The notes: generated from the sequence alone by a model not told the origin. A stretch of DNA of 64,000 bases from Podospora comata (GCA_017354895.1 CP071493.1:62001-126000), one strand, 5' to 3'. Positions 21,925-32,715 are shown, counted from the stretch's first letter. Numbers and translations are program-made.

Positions 21925-23150
21925 ATGTCCTTCTTCAAGAAGCTCGCAAAGGATCTCGAACAGGACTTCAAAAGTCTTGGACTGGGGTCCGACAAGAAGG
22001 AGGAGAAGCCTCCCACTCCCAGCGGCGGTCAGTTCTGAGCCAAGTAGTATGAGATGCCCAGCTGCTGACAACCTACGTCAGGAAACTATCCTCCCCCTCA
22101 AAATCAGGGATATGGCAGTCCCTCCCCCAACCCCCATTATCCACCTCCCCAGCACCAGCAGCATCAAAGCTACTCGAGCCCTCCTCAGCACGAACAGCAG
22201 AACCGTGACTTTGCCCCTCCCCAGAATGTAGGCCCACGCCCGCCGCCGCCCTACCAACCCCCTACGGACAAGCCGCCCATCCCCTCCGGCTGGGTTCCTC
22301 GCTGGGATGACCGTTACCAGCGCTGGTACTGTATGGAGTTCCTCGCCCCGCTATTGTGCCTTGTTTACAGTGACTAACAGCGGAAGCAGATGCCGAGGAG
22401 GCTACGGGCCGTACCCAATGGGAGGCGCCGGCTTATGACGCTGCAGGTCATGGCTCTGACGGCACTCGTGCCCATGGTTCGGGAGGCTATGGTGGACACC
22501 AGGCATATGCGTCCCCCGCTGGGTATGGCGGTGGTGGTTATGCGCCCCCCGCTGGGTATGGCGGCGGTGGCTACCAGCCTCAAGGATATGGTGCCCCCCC
22601 GTATGCCCAAGGCGAACACAAGGAGAAGAAGGGCAGCAACGCGATGGCCATAGCCGGTGGTGTCGCTGCCGGAGCCATTGGTGGTGCTTTACTGGCTAAT
22701 GCCCTCAGTCAGTATCCCCCTTCCACTTAATAATCAAGGCGTCCGACTGACTTTGTTCTAGATGACTCCGACTCTGACTCTGATCATGGCGGCAACTCGG
22801 GTGGCTATGCTCCTGCTGCTGCTGCCGCCGCCGCTCCTGCTGCTGGCCCCACGTATGTGACCAACAATTACTACTATGGCGACGAGAGTCCAGCTCCCCC
22901 CCCGGCTGCTTATGATGAGCCCGCTGGATACGGCGATGTCCCACCTGGTCACATCCCTACCCATAACGCATACGGCGAGGAGATTGACAGCAGTGATCGC
23001 GAGTCGCTCAAGGAAGCGCGTGAAGCTTATGAGGAGGCTCTGGAAGATGCCGCTTCGAGCAGTGCCAGCAGTAGTGACCTGGAAGAGCTCGAGGAAGCGA
23101 GACAAGAGTACCAGGAGGAATATGAGGAGGCCTATTATGACGAGGACTAG
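21925..23150 (+). CDS. WW-domain protein with glycine-zipper segment
   Basis: Four exons, 21925-22027, 22082-22330, 22390-22707 and 22762-23150, give 352 residues; introns are 54, 59 and 54 bp, all phase 1. Two donors are the weaker GTCAGT. The acceptor at 22389 rather than the nearer-upstream CAG was chosen because it yields a perfect WW domain (about 102-131, from GWVPRWDDRYQRWYY to TQWEAP). Before it is a Pro/Gln-rich part with its own PPPPY motif. After it come YGGGGY-type repeats, a glycine-zipper-like stretch at about 202-223 (AIAGGVAAGAIGGALLA) and a very acidic C-terminus. WW domains bind Pro-rich peptides; the partner is unknown. Confidence 0.85.
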
Positions 23151-23823
23151 ATATCTGGTCGTCTAGTGTTTGGCGTCTGAGACTGCAAGCGTTGCGTAAA
23201 CAGCATAAATCGAAGCGTTTGATCATGACACTGCATCTAGGACCCATGTTGACTATGGTGCTGTGATGATGCGTGCCGCTTGTAATACATGTACCCGGCG
23301 AGTGGTAGCAATAGACCATAAAGGCAAAAGGACTAGAGCACCAACACACACATAGCATGCTATGAGCACAGAATCTACTCTGGCGACTTGGAAAAGATAC
23401 GGGAGTAGGTTTTCCATGTCTACCCATTTTCAGCAATGAGACGTCATAACATAAGCAGGCTGTTTCACCATACTTGTACGTCCGGTTAAATCGCTAGGAG
23501 AATCAAGCATGTGTCGGTTTCAGATATTTGGATAATGAGACCCTGGTAAAATCCTAGGTAAATAGTATTGAGCAATGTCAGCAACCGGTGTGGCTCACCT
23601 TATCAAGACTCTTACATCGGCATTTTCGGAGCGAGACTGCCAGGCCGTGTTTGGTAGGTTGCAATCTGGATATCGCACGGTTGCAGACATATATACACAT
23701 CTCAAGTCATCGACCTGGCTTCTGGACCAAACATTATCTTTCCCCTAGTCGTACTTTGCAGCCGGAAGTTTTTGGCATTCAGTGAGGTGAAATCAGGGCG
23801 GTCGCACACCACACAACGGAGCA
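23151..23823. other. Intergenic between the WW and CDC25-like genes
   Basis: 3' flank of the WW gene and promoter of the CDC25-like gene, both on the plus strand. Nothing else seen. Confidence 0.6.
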
Positions 23824-24431
23824 ATGGGAGTCCACGTCCACGAACATTGCCTCAAAATGGCCCGGCGGGAAGACGGGACACCGTGGTGGTCAGCTTTTCC
23901 AGAGCCCAGTTCATCACCGGTCAAGATAACCTGGTCTGAGGTCGCCCGGCTTCTTCAGGACCGAGACCAGTCTCGACCCCGCGAGTTCCTGTTGGTCGAC
24001 ACCCGGCGAACAGACTGCATCGGAGGAATCATCCAGGGGTCCCTGAACATTCCGGCTCACAGTTTCTACTTGATGAGAGCGATGCTCTATGATTTGTGCA
24101 AACAGGCGGGTATCAAGAGGATAGTCTTCTATTGTGGTGAGTGTTGCCCTCTTTTTCACTGCATCCGCCTGTCCGAGGCTAACCGCCGTGACCAGGCTCC
24201 TCCAACGGCCGAGGACCAAGATGCGCCGCTTGGATGCAGGACTATATCAATTCTGTTTCTGACGGGTCTGGTTCCGGCTACGAATCTGACTCGGGGTGCT
24301 CGGCGGAGATGACCACGCAGGTGATGGTGGGTGGAATCCGAGGATGGGTCAAGGCGTATGGCGGAGAGATGATGGAGGGGTACGACGAAAAGACCTGGGA
24401 GCACCCGAAGCCTGATGAGGAGACCCGTTGA
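23824..24431 (+). CDS. CDC25/Acr2-like rhodanese-fold phosphatase or arsenate reductase
   Basis: Exons 23824-24136 and 24196-24431, joined over a 59-bp phase-1 intron, give 182 residues. The rhodanese fold shows FLLVDTRRTDCIGGIIQGSLNIPA, then the active loop VFYCGSSNGRGPRCA. That is a C-x5-R signature with Cys104 and Arg110. The intron sits one base after the Cys104 codon, so the catalytic Cys and the rest of the loop are on different exons. Relatives act as protein phosphatases (Ibp1/Ych1) or arsenate reductases (Acr2); sequence alone does not decide. An Acr3-type arsenite pump next door would have favoured arsenate, but none is present. ATG 23857 is an alternative start. Confidence 0.85.
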
Positions 24432-24665
24432 GGAAGGACGCGTCGGTGATGGGGTATCTCGTTTTTTTCTCCTTTCCATTCGCCCTAAACCGTGCTTGCT
24501 TCCGATTCTCTTCTTTCTCAAATGATATAACGCCAGACCCCTCTGCCCAAAATACAATAGCCTATTCCCACAATTGTCCGATACCAAAAGTGATGCGATA
24601 ACGAAATGATTACTGCCCGACGTCGCCGTGACTTTATTCGTACAAAAAATCGAATCTGAGGGTGC

Positions 24666-25109
24666 TTAGCCGCGGTGTCCTCCCCTGTCGTCGCCGCCAA
24701 TTCTCTCGAGCGCTTCAAGCATGACGACTGAGTTTCCGCGAATGACCTGTCAACCCGAATGACAAATTAGCCAACCCAACATAGATACGCCAAAAGTTCA
24801 GCGGGCCGGAGACATACCACCATGCCGAGCTTGACCTTCTCACCGCCATCCTTCTCCTCGACCGCATCGTCCATTACAATGTTTAAAAAGACCTATTTCG
24901 ACGTCGTCAGAACGGTAAATCGTAACGTGGGAAAACGGGGACCATACATCGTATCCGCGCAGGACGCCAATGACCTTGCGGCTGCCGTTGAGCTGGACGA
25001 AGAGACGCTTGTCAAGATACTTGTGTAGAACATGTTAGCGTACAGCCCTGAAAGAAACCATAGGGCATAAGAGCCATACCTTCTTGAGTTCTGGTTGCGC
25101 GGGAGCCAT
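24666..25109 (-). CDS. SMX2: Small nuclear ribonucleoprotein G (SmG)
   Basis: Four tiny exons, 25109-25080, 25019-24948, 24892-24818 and 24746-24666, with introns of 60, 55 and 71 bp, all phase 0, give 85 residues. The product has both Sm motifs: KRLFVQLNGSRKVIGVLRGYD with VFLNIVMDDAVEE (Sm1) and GMVVIRGNSVVMLEALERI (Sm2). It aligns end to end with human and yeast SmG. SmG is one of seven proteins ringed around U1, U2, U4 and U5 snRNAs in the nucleus. No single exon exceeds 81 nt, so ordinary ORF scans miss the gene. It is divergent to the NTR2-like splicing gene and tail-to-tail with the CDC25-like gene. Confidence 0.95.
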
Positions 25110-25631
25110 CTTAACGTTTTGATGTGGTGTTGTGTTTTGCGCAACAAGCTGTTCTACGATTGGCGATTGATGGGGTTGCTGCTGCTGCACGTCTTCAAAG
25201 TGGCTCCAGCTCTGTGGCTCAGGGCGCGTGGTGGTTCACGTCTCCAGCCAGAAATCTTGCCCAAAAATAATGTCACGTGTAGGGCGATAAGATAAGATTT
25301 CATGGTCCAGGATCTGAACAACAGCATCCTGGCACAAAATGGCTTGCACATATAAACTATTCAAAGATAGAGAGGCATGAACAGTAACAGTAGCTATTGA
25401 GTGATGTCAAACTTCTCATCTGTCAAGCTTTATGCAAGAGAAACAAATGTCAATTTGGATTCCAAAGTATCCCCAATATTCTGACTTCCGGTGTAAGTGT
25501 TAGCACTCCACACTTGTGATTGGTCAGATACCTCGCGCCAAGGTGGACCCGCCCACTGCCGTTGACATCTTGATCGCGGGTCGCAGCCAAAACCATCTTC
25601 GGTCATCATCAAACAACCAAAACTCGGCAAC
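25110..25631. other. Intergenic: shared promoter SmG / NTR2-like gene
   Basis: 522 bp between two divergent start codons of splicing genes. It contains GTCACGTG at 25272-25279 followed directly by TAGGG. No coding sequence seen. Confidence 0.6.
25272..25279 (-). promoter_or_regulatory. CACGTGAC (Cbf1-type E-box) in the SmG / NTR2-like promoter
   Basis: GTCACGTG on the plus strand, about 165 bp upstream of the SmG ATG. The same octamer occurs in the RPL23 promoter. bHLH factors of the Cbf1 type bind this motif; occupancy is inferred. Confidence 0.4.
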
Positions 25632-27311
25632 ATGAGCACCTTTGCCTCCAAGCGCAAAGCGCGCGTTATCCAGACCTTTGCCGACGATGTAGATGACTTG
25701 AGCCCATCAAAATTCAACGGGACGGACGAGCAGAAAGCATCTGGTAAGTACATGCCTGTTTATCGCGACATTCCCTCTGCCAAGCAGCTGAAAGCCTCTT
25801 TTGCTGATACCCAAAAGAAGAGCAAGCAAGCTGATGCGCTGCCGCCAGAACCAACTGCCCCCGCGCGCATCAAGTTCCGATCGAAACCAGCCAAATCGTC
25901 GGCCCTACGAAAAAGCGTCCATGTCGCCGACGAGGACAGCGGTACCGCTCGCGCGCTGTCAACGGCGACAACCACTGGAGATGACGAGGACGCCGACTCT
26001 GGCGCGCCAGTGGTGGTTCGGCCGGCCCTGGGTCGGGCTGGGTCAACAAAACAAAAGAAACGACCAACGGCAGCGTCACGGCTCTCTTTTGGGGGCGCCG
26101 AAGAGGCCGGGGCCGAGGAACCATCAGCAGGCGAGAAGCCATTCACGCCCAAAAAGACACTGGGTCAGCGCGCGCTGGAAAACAATGCTCTCCGAAGATC
26201 CGCCTCACTCCAAAATCTTGCGGGTACTCTGCCCATGAGGTTTGGCGGCGGCGACGAAGACCGGCCAAAATACAGCAAGGAGTATCTTGAAGAGCTGCAA
26301 TCCTCCACGCCGGCAACACCTGCAAACGTCCAGATTGTCGACGATGTCGATGCCATGGACCTTGACCCATCTGAGCTTGACGGTGCCCTCGTCGTTCAAG
26401 CCGCTTCATCCACCGACCTGGTCTCGCAAGGCCCAGCAGCAGCGGCACACGTGCTGAGCGCAGCCGAAATCCGCGAGCGCAAAGACCGACGAGCCCGGTT
26501 AGCCCGTGAAGGCGTCGCGGCCGATTTCGTCTCCCTCGACTCCGGCTCCGACTCGGAATTTCCCCAGCAATCCTCCTCCCGGGTGGTCATCCCCTCCCAA
26601 AAGAAAAAGAAGTCTGACACGCGATTAATAAGAGAAGACGAAGATCTCGGCGAAGGCTACGATGACTATGTTCAGGACGACCCTTTGGCTTTGGGCAAAA
26701 AGGCAGAGCGAGATGCTGCAAGACGGCACCGAGCAGAAATTGCAGAGCTGATCAACGCGGCCGAATCAGACGCCGAGTCGGACGACAGCGAGGCAGAGAG
26801 GCGAGCTGCCTACGAAGCTGCGCAGCGGAGAGCAGGAATGGACGGCTTGCACAAACCAGAGGAGGATGAGGAAAACATAGCTGGCGATGCGGTGCCGAGG
26901 ATGAAACCGCTGCCCAAGCTGAACGAGGTTCTCAAGAGGATGAACGAGATTGTCCAGGGCTTGGAGCATGAGTTCAAGCAGAAGCAGGTCGTCGTTCAGA
27001 CTTTGGAAAAGGAAAGGGAGGAGATTGAGAAGCGTGAGAAGGAGGTACAAGAAATCCTGAACCAGGCGGGGGCAAAATACCAGGTTGTTGTTGCTGGGGC
27101 TGCAAACGGCGGCGGTGGTGGGGTATCCCCTGTTGTGCCAGGCGATGTCGCCAAATTGGTGCAGGAGAGCATCAGCGGCAGCGCAGTGGGACAGTCCCCG
27201 TTACGTCCTCTCCCTCCAGGCCTGGCAGGAGACATGCCCATGGAACGAGGTCTCGAGAGCTTCGGGACACCCACCCGGAAACCACAGGATGATAATGAGA
27301 TGATGGACTAG
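25632..27311 (+). CDS. NTR2-like (Nineteen-complex-related) spliceosome disassembly factor
   Basis: A single open frame of 559 residues from the ATG at 25632. It starts with the basic MSTFASKRKARVIQTFADD and continues with IKFRSKPAKSSALRKSV, KYSKEYLEELQSSTPATP and the IRERKDRRARLAREG helix. These match the fungal NTR2 family, partners of NTR1 and Prp43 in taking the spent spliceosome apart. Acidic patches and a coiled coil (about 430-480) follow, then a Gly/Pro-rich tail. A GTAAGT inside the frame at about 25744 could be a donor, but no acceptor keeps the frame with a good branch site. Assignment rests on motif resemblance. It faces away from SmG. Confidence 0.75.
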   Translation: MSTFASKRKARVIQTFADDVDDLSPSKFNGTDEQKASGKYMPVYRDIPSAKQLKASFADTQKKSKQADALPPEPTAPARIKFRSKPAKSSALRKSVHVADEDSGTARALSTATTTGDDEDADSGAPVVVRPALGRAGSTKQKKRPTAASRLSFGGAEEAGAEEPSAGEKPFTPKKTLGQRALENNALRRSASLQNLAGTLPMRFGGGDEDRPKYSKEYLEELQSSTPATPANVQIVDDVDAMDLDPSELDGALVVQAASSTDLVSQGPAAAAHVLSAAEIRERKDRRARLAREGVAADFVSLDSGSDSEFPQQSSSRVVIPSQKKKKSDTRLIREDEDLGEGYDDYVQDDPLALGKKAERDAARRHRAEIAELINAAESDAESDDSEAERRAAYEAAQRRAGMDGLHKPEEDEENIAGDAVPRMKPLPKLNEVLKRMNEIVQGLEHEFKQKQVVVQTLEKEREEIEKREKEVQEILNQAGAKYQVVVAGAANGGGGGVSPVVPGDVAKLVQESISGSAVGQSPLRPLPPGLAGDMPMERGLESFGTPTRKPQDDNEMMD

Positions 27312-27678
27312 TACTACAGATACGCTTCCACTTCTGCATATTGAGAAACCAATAATGAAAGACACCGTCGTTGCTTTCTTCCAAAACAAAAACAATACAA
27401 TAAACAAGTCCTAGGTACATACCAATGCCAACGCCATGTAAACTGCTTCTAAAAAGAAAAAGACCAGTATGATACACTTGAGCCCTCATCGCAGCCAACA
27501 CTACCAACCCCAACAATACAGTCTCCGCCCTCGTGTCATGTACCCCGTAAAAACCGTGAATAACCGCGCCCAATTGCGCGTATGCAGCAAAAACCCAGTT
27601 CCAACACCAGTAAAACATACATCTTCCAACACCCTCCTCAACAACCCCCTAAGCATAAATCTCCCCTTCTTGCATCCA
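27312..27678. other. Intergenic, tail-to-tail
   Basis: 3' flanks of the NTR2-like and Vps3844-type genes. No further feature seen. Confidence 0.6.
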
Positions 27679-28990
27679 TTATTTGGACGCCCCCCTGCTC
27701 ACACCAGCACCAATGACACCCGGCAGCTGTTCCTGACCGACGCTAAACAGCAGGCCAATGGCAAAAGTAACGGCACCAACAATGGTAATGGTGAAACCAG
27801 TGATCAACCAGAATGGCACGCTGACGTCCTTCTTCTGGCACATGTTGCCACCCCAGTGGACAGTCTTCTTGCCCGAGGTGCCAGGTTCGTCGCCGCGGCG
27901 GACGACGGTGGCCATGCACTTGCAGGCAAAGCATGCCCTGGCATCAGACGAGGTGGCGTTGCCGGTGCCAAACTTATTGACACATGTCCCGTGGCCAGAG
28001 CAGTCATTGGTGGCCTCCTTACAGGCGTCCAAAGAAAGGAAGCAGGCAGGGATGGCCTTCTTCTGGATGTTGACCTTTGCGGAACGGGTCGGGGTGGAAG
28101 GAGCCGGCCAAACAACGGTGCTGTCGGTGATGACCCTTTCTCCAGAGTCACGACGGCGGTTGTTGGTGGGGTTGCCGGCAAGGGTGGACCACGAGTTGAT
28201 CTTGGAGGAACGGGTAGAATCGGGGAGAACTAGGAGGGTCACCTCGAGATCGGAAGCGGCCACCAGCTTGTTGATCTGAGGAAGGGAGGCGAGAAGGACC
28301 GAGTAGGTGGAGGAAGCCTGTGGCCATTGATTAGTACATGTCCTAGCACAACGACCGCATTGATGAGACCCTACTTTTTTTAGGTCATAGTTGACCACCG
28401 AGGAAACACCACTCCAGCATTCCTCATTGGCAGGGTTGAGGGCGTGGGCCAGGTCGCAAGGCTGGGAAGGAGCGGATCCCAACTGCCGGAAAAGCGTCAT
28501 GAGATTCTTGTTGGCGGCAGCCGAGGGGGCGTCTGAGACGCGGAACGCAGCAGGATGGCCTGCCTGTGAAAGGGCGTCCTTGAGATCATGGCTCTGCTGA
28601 TATGTAACGCCTTCGAGAATGACAACTAGTTGTGGGACATTGGTCTTGTCGGACTGCGAGAAGAGGGGCTCCGGGCCGGTGCCGAATCTCGCGATGTGGC
28701 TGACAGCGGTCTCGGTGTCGGTTGAGCTAGGGATGTCGCGCAGGTCACTGCCGTATGGTTGTCTCGATGCCTGGAACAGAGTTAGCATGGTCCAGCGAGA
28801 GAAGTAATGATGGGTATCAACCACGCACTCTCTGAAGCAATATGTGACGCGCGACCTCCTTGGGGATGCTTGGTGTTTCGCTCGAGCTCTGTTGGTTGGC
28901 CGTCAAAATGTAGACATCGGCAGTCTGCTGGCTCGCGGCCGCCGCAAGCCCAGACAGAGCCGCTGCTGTGAGGCCAGCGAGGAGCCTCAT
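27679..28990 (-). CDS. Vps3844-type (DUF3844) single-pass secretory-pathway membrane protein
   Basis: Exons 28990-28829, 28770-28375 and 28317-27679, with phase-0 introns of 58 and 57 bp, give 398 residues. The layout is signal peptide (MRLLAGLTAAALSGLAAAAS), luminal domain (VPQLVVILEGVTYQQ), a Cys-rich EGF-like block (CFLSLDACKEATNDCSGHGTC, then CFACKC), membrane span (FWLITGFTITIVGAVTFAIG) and a short tail. This Cys block plus membrane segment is the Vps3844 C-terminal domain of fungal proteins linked to vacuolar sorting or the ER membrane. Intron 2 is a multiple of three and stop-free, so its retention would add 19 residues. It has a perfect TACTAAT branch site, so splicing is expected. 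Confidence 0.82.
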
Positions 28991-29592
28991 GGTAGTGAAA
29001 CGGGTTGGATAGCGAGTTGGCGTCTTGATGGCAGCGAGTCGAATGCGTGTAGAGTGTTGGATGCTGTCGTTGTTTCTTGCTTGATTGACGTTGGAGCTGT
29101 TGTCGACCCCTGCCAGTTACGAATGGCTGGCGCAGCAGTTGGGAGGCGTATGGTCCGTGCGGCAGACCCGCCCCACTTTATGACATGCCGGGGCCATGCT
29201 GCGCGCTGCGAACTGCCACTGAGCCTGCCGCCAGACCTCTTCAAGTCTTTAACGTAGTACTCCGTACCCAGCCAGGTCTCGACGACATCGACGACACAGG
29301 AGCCGAAACCGGCCGAAATTCAGCATTCACTAGCAGTCTACTCCCAAACTATCTCAGCTTTTAGATTTTACCAGTATTCAGCGGCCTCACGGTTTCAAGT
29401 CGCATTTACGGGCTGATTGCGTCGCGCAATCCTCAACTCGCCAAGTCGGCAGAACACCACAGAACAAGCGCAGCGCAACACTCCGAACGTCGCCGACCGA
29501 CCGGCTGGCTACCTGGTAGTCTTGCTTGCGGCCTTTCGACTCTATCGTGCCTTTTCAGGCCGCCAGTGGGGCGTGCCACCATCCGCGGCATC
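28991..29592. other. Intergenic: divergent promoter Vps3844-type / unknown gene
   Basis: About 600 bp between divergent starts; no motif or gene recognised. Confidence 0.6.
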
Positions 29593-30922
29593 ATGTCGCG
29601 CCTCTTCAGGCCGTCTTCGGTGCTCCGGTTCCCCAAGGTCTTGACCAAAGTACCAACCGGCCAAGTGATCAAAATCGAAAGAGTACGGCTCAGGCACAGG
29701 AGGCGGCTCCGACTTGTTACCTTTGCCATCAAGACAGTCCTTATCTACCAATTCTTTGAGATATGCGTGGCGGGCCCGCTTGTGAAGGTGCTGGAAAACC
29801 AGGAGTTGATGGAAAGCATGCCGGAAGAAGAAGAGGCTGTCGACATATTCATTCCGTTTCCCTTGACAACGGAACGACACGAGCCGCAGCCATACTCTGG
29901 GAAAGATCCGGAATGGAGGGAGTTTGTGCGGCTATCCAAAGACAAGGAGAGGTTGGACCAAATCAGGAGTAAGTGGCAAATCACGTTGCATCATTTACCG
30001 GCCCTCGTTTCCTGACTATTGTTTGCTTAGGGGACACTGTTCAAATGGTCTGTGATGCCGCTGAAAAGAACCCCGCCTTAACATGGAAGGTTGGGAAAGA
30101 TATGAAAGTGAGGAGGTACTGGATGGATATTGATTTCCCATACAGGGCACCGCCTGTGTACACGCGCAAAGGGTATGTACCTTGTCTCGAACCGCCAAGA
30201 CTTGACCACTGACTCTCAGTAGCCTGTTGATTACGGACGAAGTGATCGCCATTGCGGAAACAGAGGTTGAGTCGGCGACAGTGAAACTTCTGGAGCGCGT
30301 CCTATGGCCAAAGCCCATGGCGCTGTCGACCTGGGCGCTTGGAAAGGCACTCGTTGGCCGTCAGTTCTCTTCGGTTGCGCAATTCTTTGGGTTTGAAGGC
30401 GACAGTTCAACCCACCCTCCAGACCGTCCTGTCAGCGCAGGACCTCTGCCGCTCCCAACAAATCACAGCTCTGACGTTCAAAAGGCTTTGGAGCGTATCC
30501 GGGCACAAGCAACAAAACGGCCGGAAGACGTCAACGATCCTAGGTCGATCTCACCAACCCCCAACACACCACCTGGCCCATCCAGAGATAAGCCTATCAG
30601 CATTCCCAATAGACCGCCGGCCGAACACAATGGCAACCCAGAAAAGTTTGTCGGTCAAGAAAAGGTCCAGTCTCTGGTTGGCCTGAGGCCTTGGGAGGAG
30701 TTTATGAAGACGTACACCAAGGTGTGGAAGCCGATTCGACCTGATCCACCTCGCGGTTGCTTCGCCGTCTCAGGTCTTGTCGAGATCGAGACGTCGAGGG
30801 GGTACCTGGTGATTGACGTCTTGTCGTGGTACAATCCAAAGACGAGATCCCATGATCGCAAGTCCATGTGGATGTCGGTGAGAAGGATGCAGTATAAACA
30901 ACAGGCGCCGATGCGTCCCTGA
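29593..30922 (+). CDS. Conserved-looking protein of unknown function, possibly mitochondrial
   Basis: Exons 29593-29968, 30031-30172 and 30220-30922, with introns of 62 and 47 bp (phases 1 and 2), give 406 residues. The start is the ATG at 29593; the frame upstream opens only with GTG. The N-terminus is Arg-rich without acidic residues (MSRLFRPSSVLRFPKVLTKV), as in a mitochondrial presequence, then a possible membrane helix (LVTFAIKTVLIYQFFEICV). A well-structured region (RRYWMDIDFPYRAPPVYTRKG) and a C-terminal block (WKPIRPDPPRGCFAVSGLVE, YLVIDVLSWYNP) flank a Pro-rich linker. I recognise no named family. The second intron ends in CAGTAG, a tandem acceptor. Confidence 0.7.
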
Positions 30923-32715
30923 TCAAGTCATGAATGCGGTTTAGTTGTTTGGCTTTCGGGGCGGCAGTGTCGGAAACACAGATCAGAGTTGCATGGGAAG
31001 GGCGTTTATTGATTTTGCATTCTGAGAAGCGGTTGATAACGTCAGTGTGACTTTTGTTGGAAAGGGTGACAAACTGCATCTCTTTTTTCTCCAACATCAT
31101 GATGCGTTGATCAGCGCGTATGAGATTGTCTGTAGATGAAGCATTTTGGTGGCATGGGCGGAAGGACTTACAAAATGGGAAGCGGAAATAGATACCAGAG
31201 GCGTTGATTTACATACAAGGAAATCGTTTCGTTTGACTGGAAGCCGTCGGGAGTGCCTGTGAGACTCCGGCTGGCCGTTCGGCGAGAGGGTGGGGCCGGC
31301 TTGGCACGAATATATTGACTTGCAAGACAAGCGGTACTGGCTTGCTAGTTCAAGGACAAATATTTTCTGGCCCTTTAGCGGCCCACCTATGTTGGCAGAG
31401 AGGTAGAATCAAATTCAAGAATCAGTTACGGATCGATGACTGAATTAGGCTTTAGCAGTGTCTCAAGAGGCTTCCAACATGCAGACACCTGCAATGATGC
31501 ATGAACATGACCTGATCGACAATGCTATGCCGGCGGTAGGCGCACACAGGTGACATCATATTCTGATGATAGCCTCAAGGGTTTCTGGTTTATAAAACAG
31601 GCTATAACATTCAAGCCGATCTCGAGCCCATCCAGTTGGCATCATCATCGTTGGACGATGAGAATACAAAACAGTTGGACACTGACTTCCTAGCTGGCTT
31701 CCAGATTACTCTATTACCCCATTGATGTATTTCAGGGACATGGAGTTCGGCCAAATTGGCGGGGGGAAGAGGGGACATAATAAGCTTTGACTGGGGCCAG
31801 GCACATCTGCTTTGGCGTGGTCAGGCACCTGAGGCACTAGGTGCAGGCTGCAGGTGTTACTCCAGCCCGAGCGGCTCATCCGTCCGTTCGTGCTGTTTTA
31901 TTTCACACATACCGTACTAATTTCTTGTACTATGTATCAGAGAAGGCTGCTTTGCGGTTCAGGCCAGGTACGGCATCAGTCAGTATCTGCTGAATCATCA
32001 GCGAGTCCACGATACCATCTCTTTCACTTTGGCTTGCGTACGCAAGAAACTGATTCACCAATCGAACAACTCTGATGCAATACGTGCCATGACAACCAAC
32101 CTCAAGCATGCACAGTCACCGGGCAGACTGGTTCATCGCTCAAGACGACTTGGCGCATTCCAGCTATGAATCAACATCCACCCAGCTTCCCGAGGCTGGT
32201 GAACGGGGGCCAACTCGGTCAAGTCCGAGTGCACGTCTGTTAATCCATGCTTAGCTGCGCAGCAGGCCCTTCCGCTTCATTCTTGGCATCTGATGTAGCC
32301 CTCGGGAGGTAGCCTCTAGACTGCCTGTGGCCCATCCCTCAAGGGTGACATTTTGGATCCAAGCTTGGTCGTTAGCGTCCATGTAGAATGATACGGCTGG
32401 TTTGAAGGATCCGCATGGAGCGAGTGCTTTCGGCCGTGAACTGGCGCACAGGAAACCTCTACGTTGACAGACAAAAAAGCACGGTTGTTGAGCCAACCAC
32501 CGTCTTCTCGTGTTCCCGCTTCATCTAGAAGCGTGTCATATCCGTCAAGTTGAGCACTTCGACTGGGTACTGGATATCAAGCGAGGCAGACACACTTCTA
32601 TTCGAGTCAACCTACCAGCTCTCGAAAACTACTGGTTTACTGTTCTCTACTTACCGAGTGCTGCACTTCATTACAGCATCAACAGGAGCAGTGGATCCCG
32701 AGAGGTATCTAGGAT
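30923..32715. other. Long intergenic region upstream of the DHA1 transporter
   Basis: About 1.8 kb. Small minus-strand ORFs near 30700-31330 contain donor-like GTAAGT and GTATGT sequences but give no recognisable protein. Otherwise empty as far as I can see. Confidence 0.5.

Noticed and set aside
22371-22380. Upstream CAG acceptor for WW gene exon 3
   Set aside because: In frame, but it would insert residues into the WW domain and destroy the conserved YY; the acceptor at 22389 fits the family.
25744-25794. Possible intron in the NTR2-like gene (GTAAGT donor)
   Set aside because: The only acceptor keeping the frame (CTGAAAG) has no branch site at proper distance; the open frame was kept.
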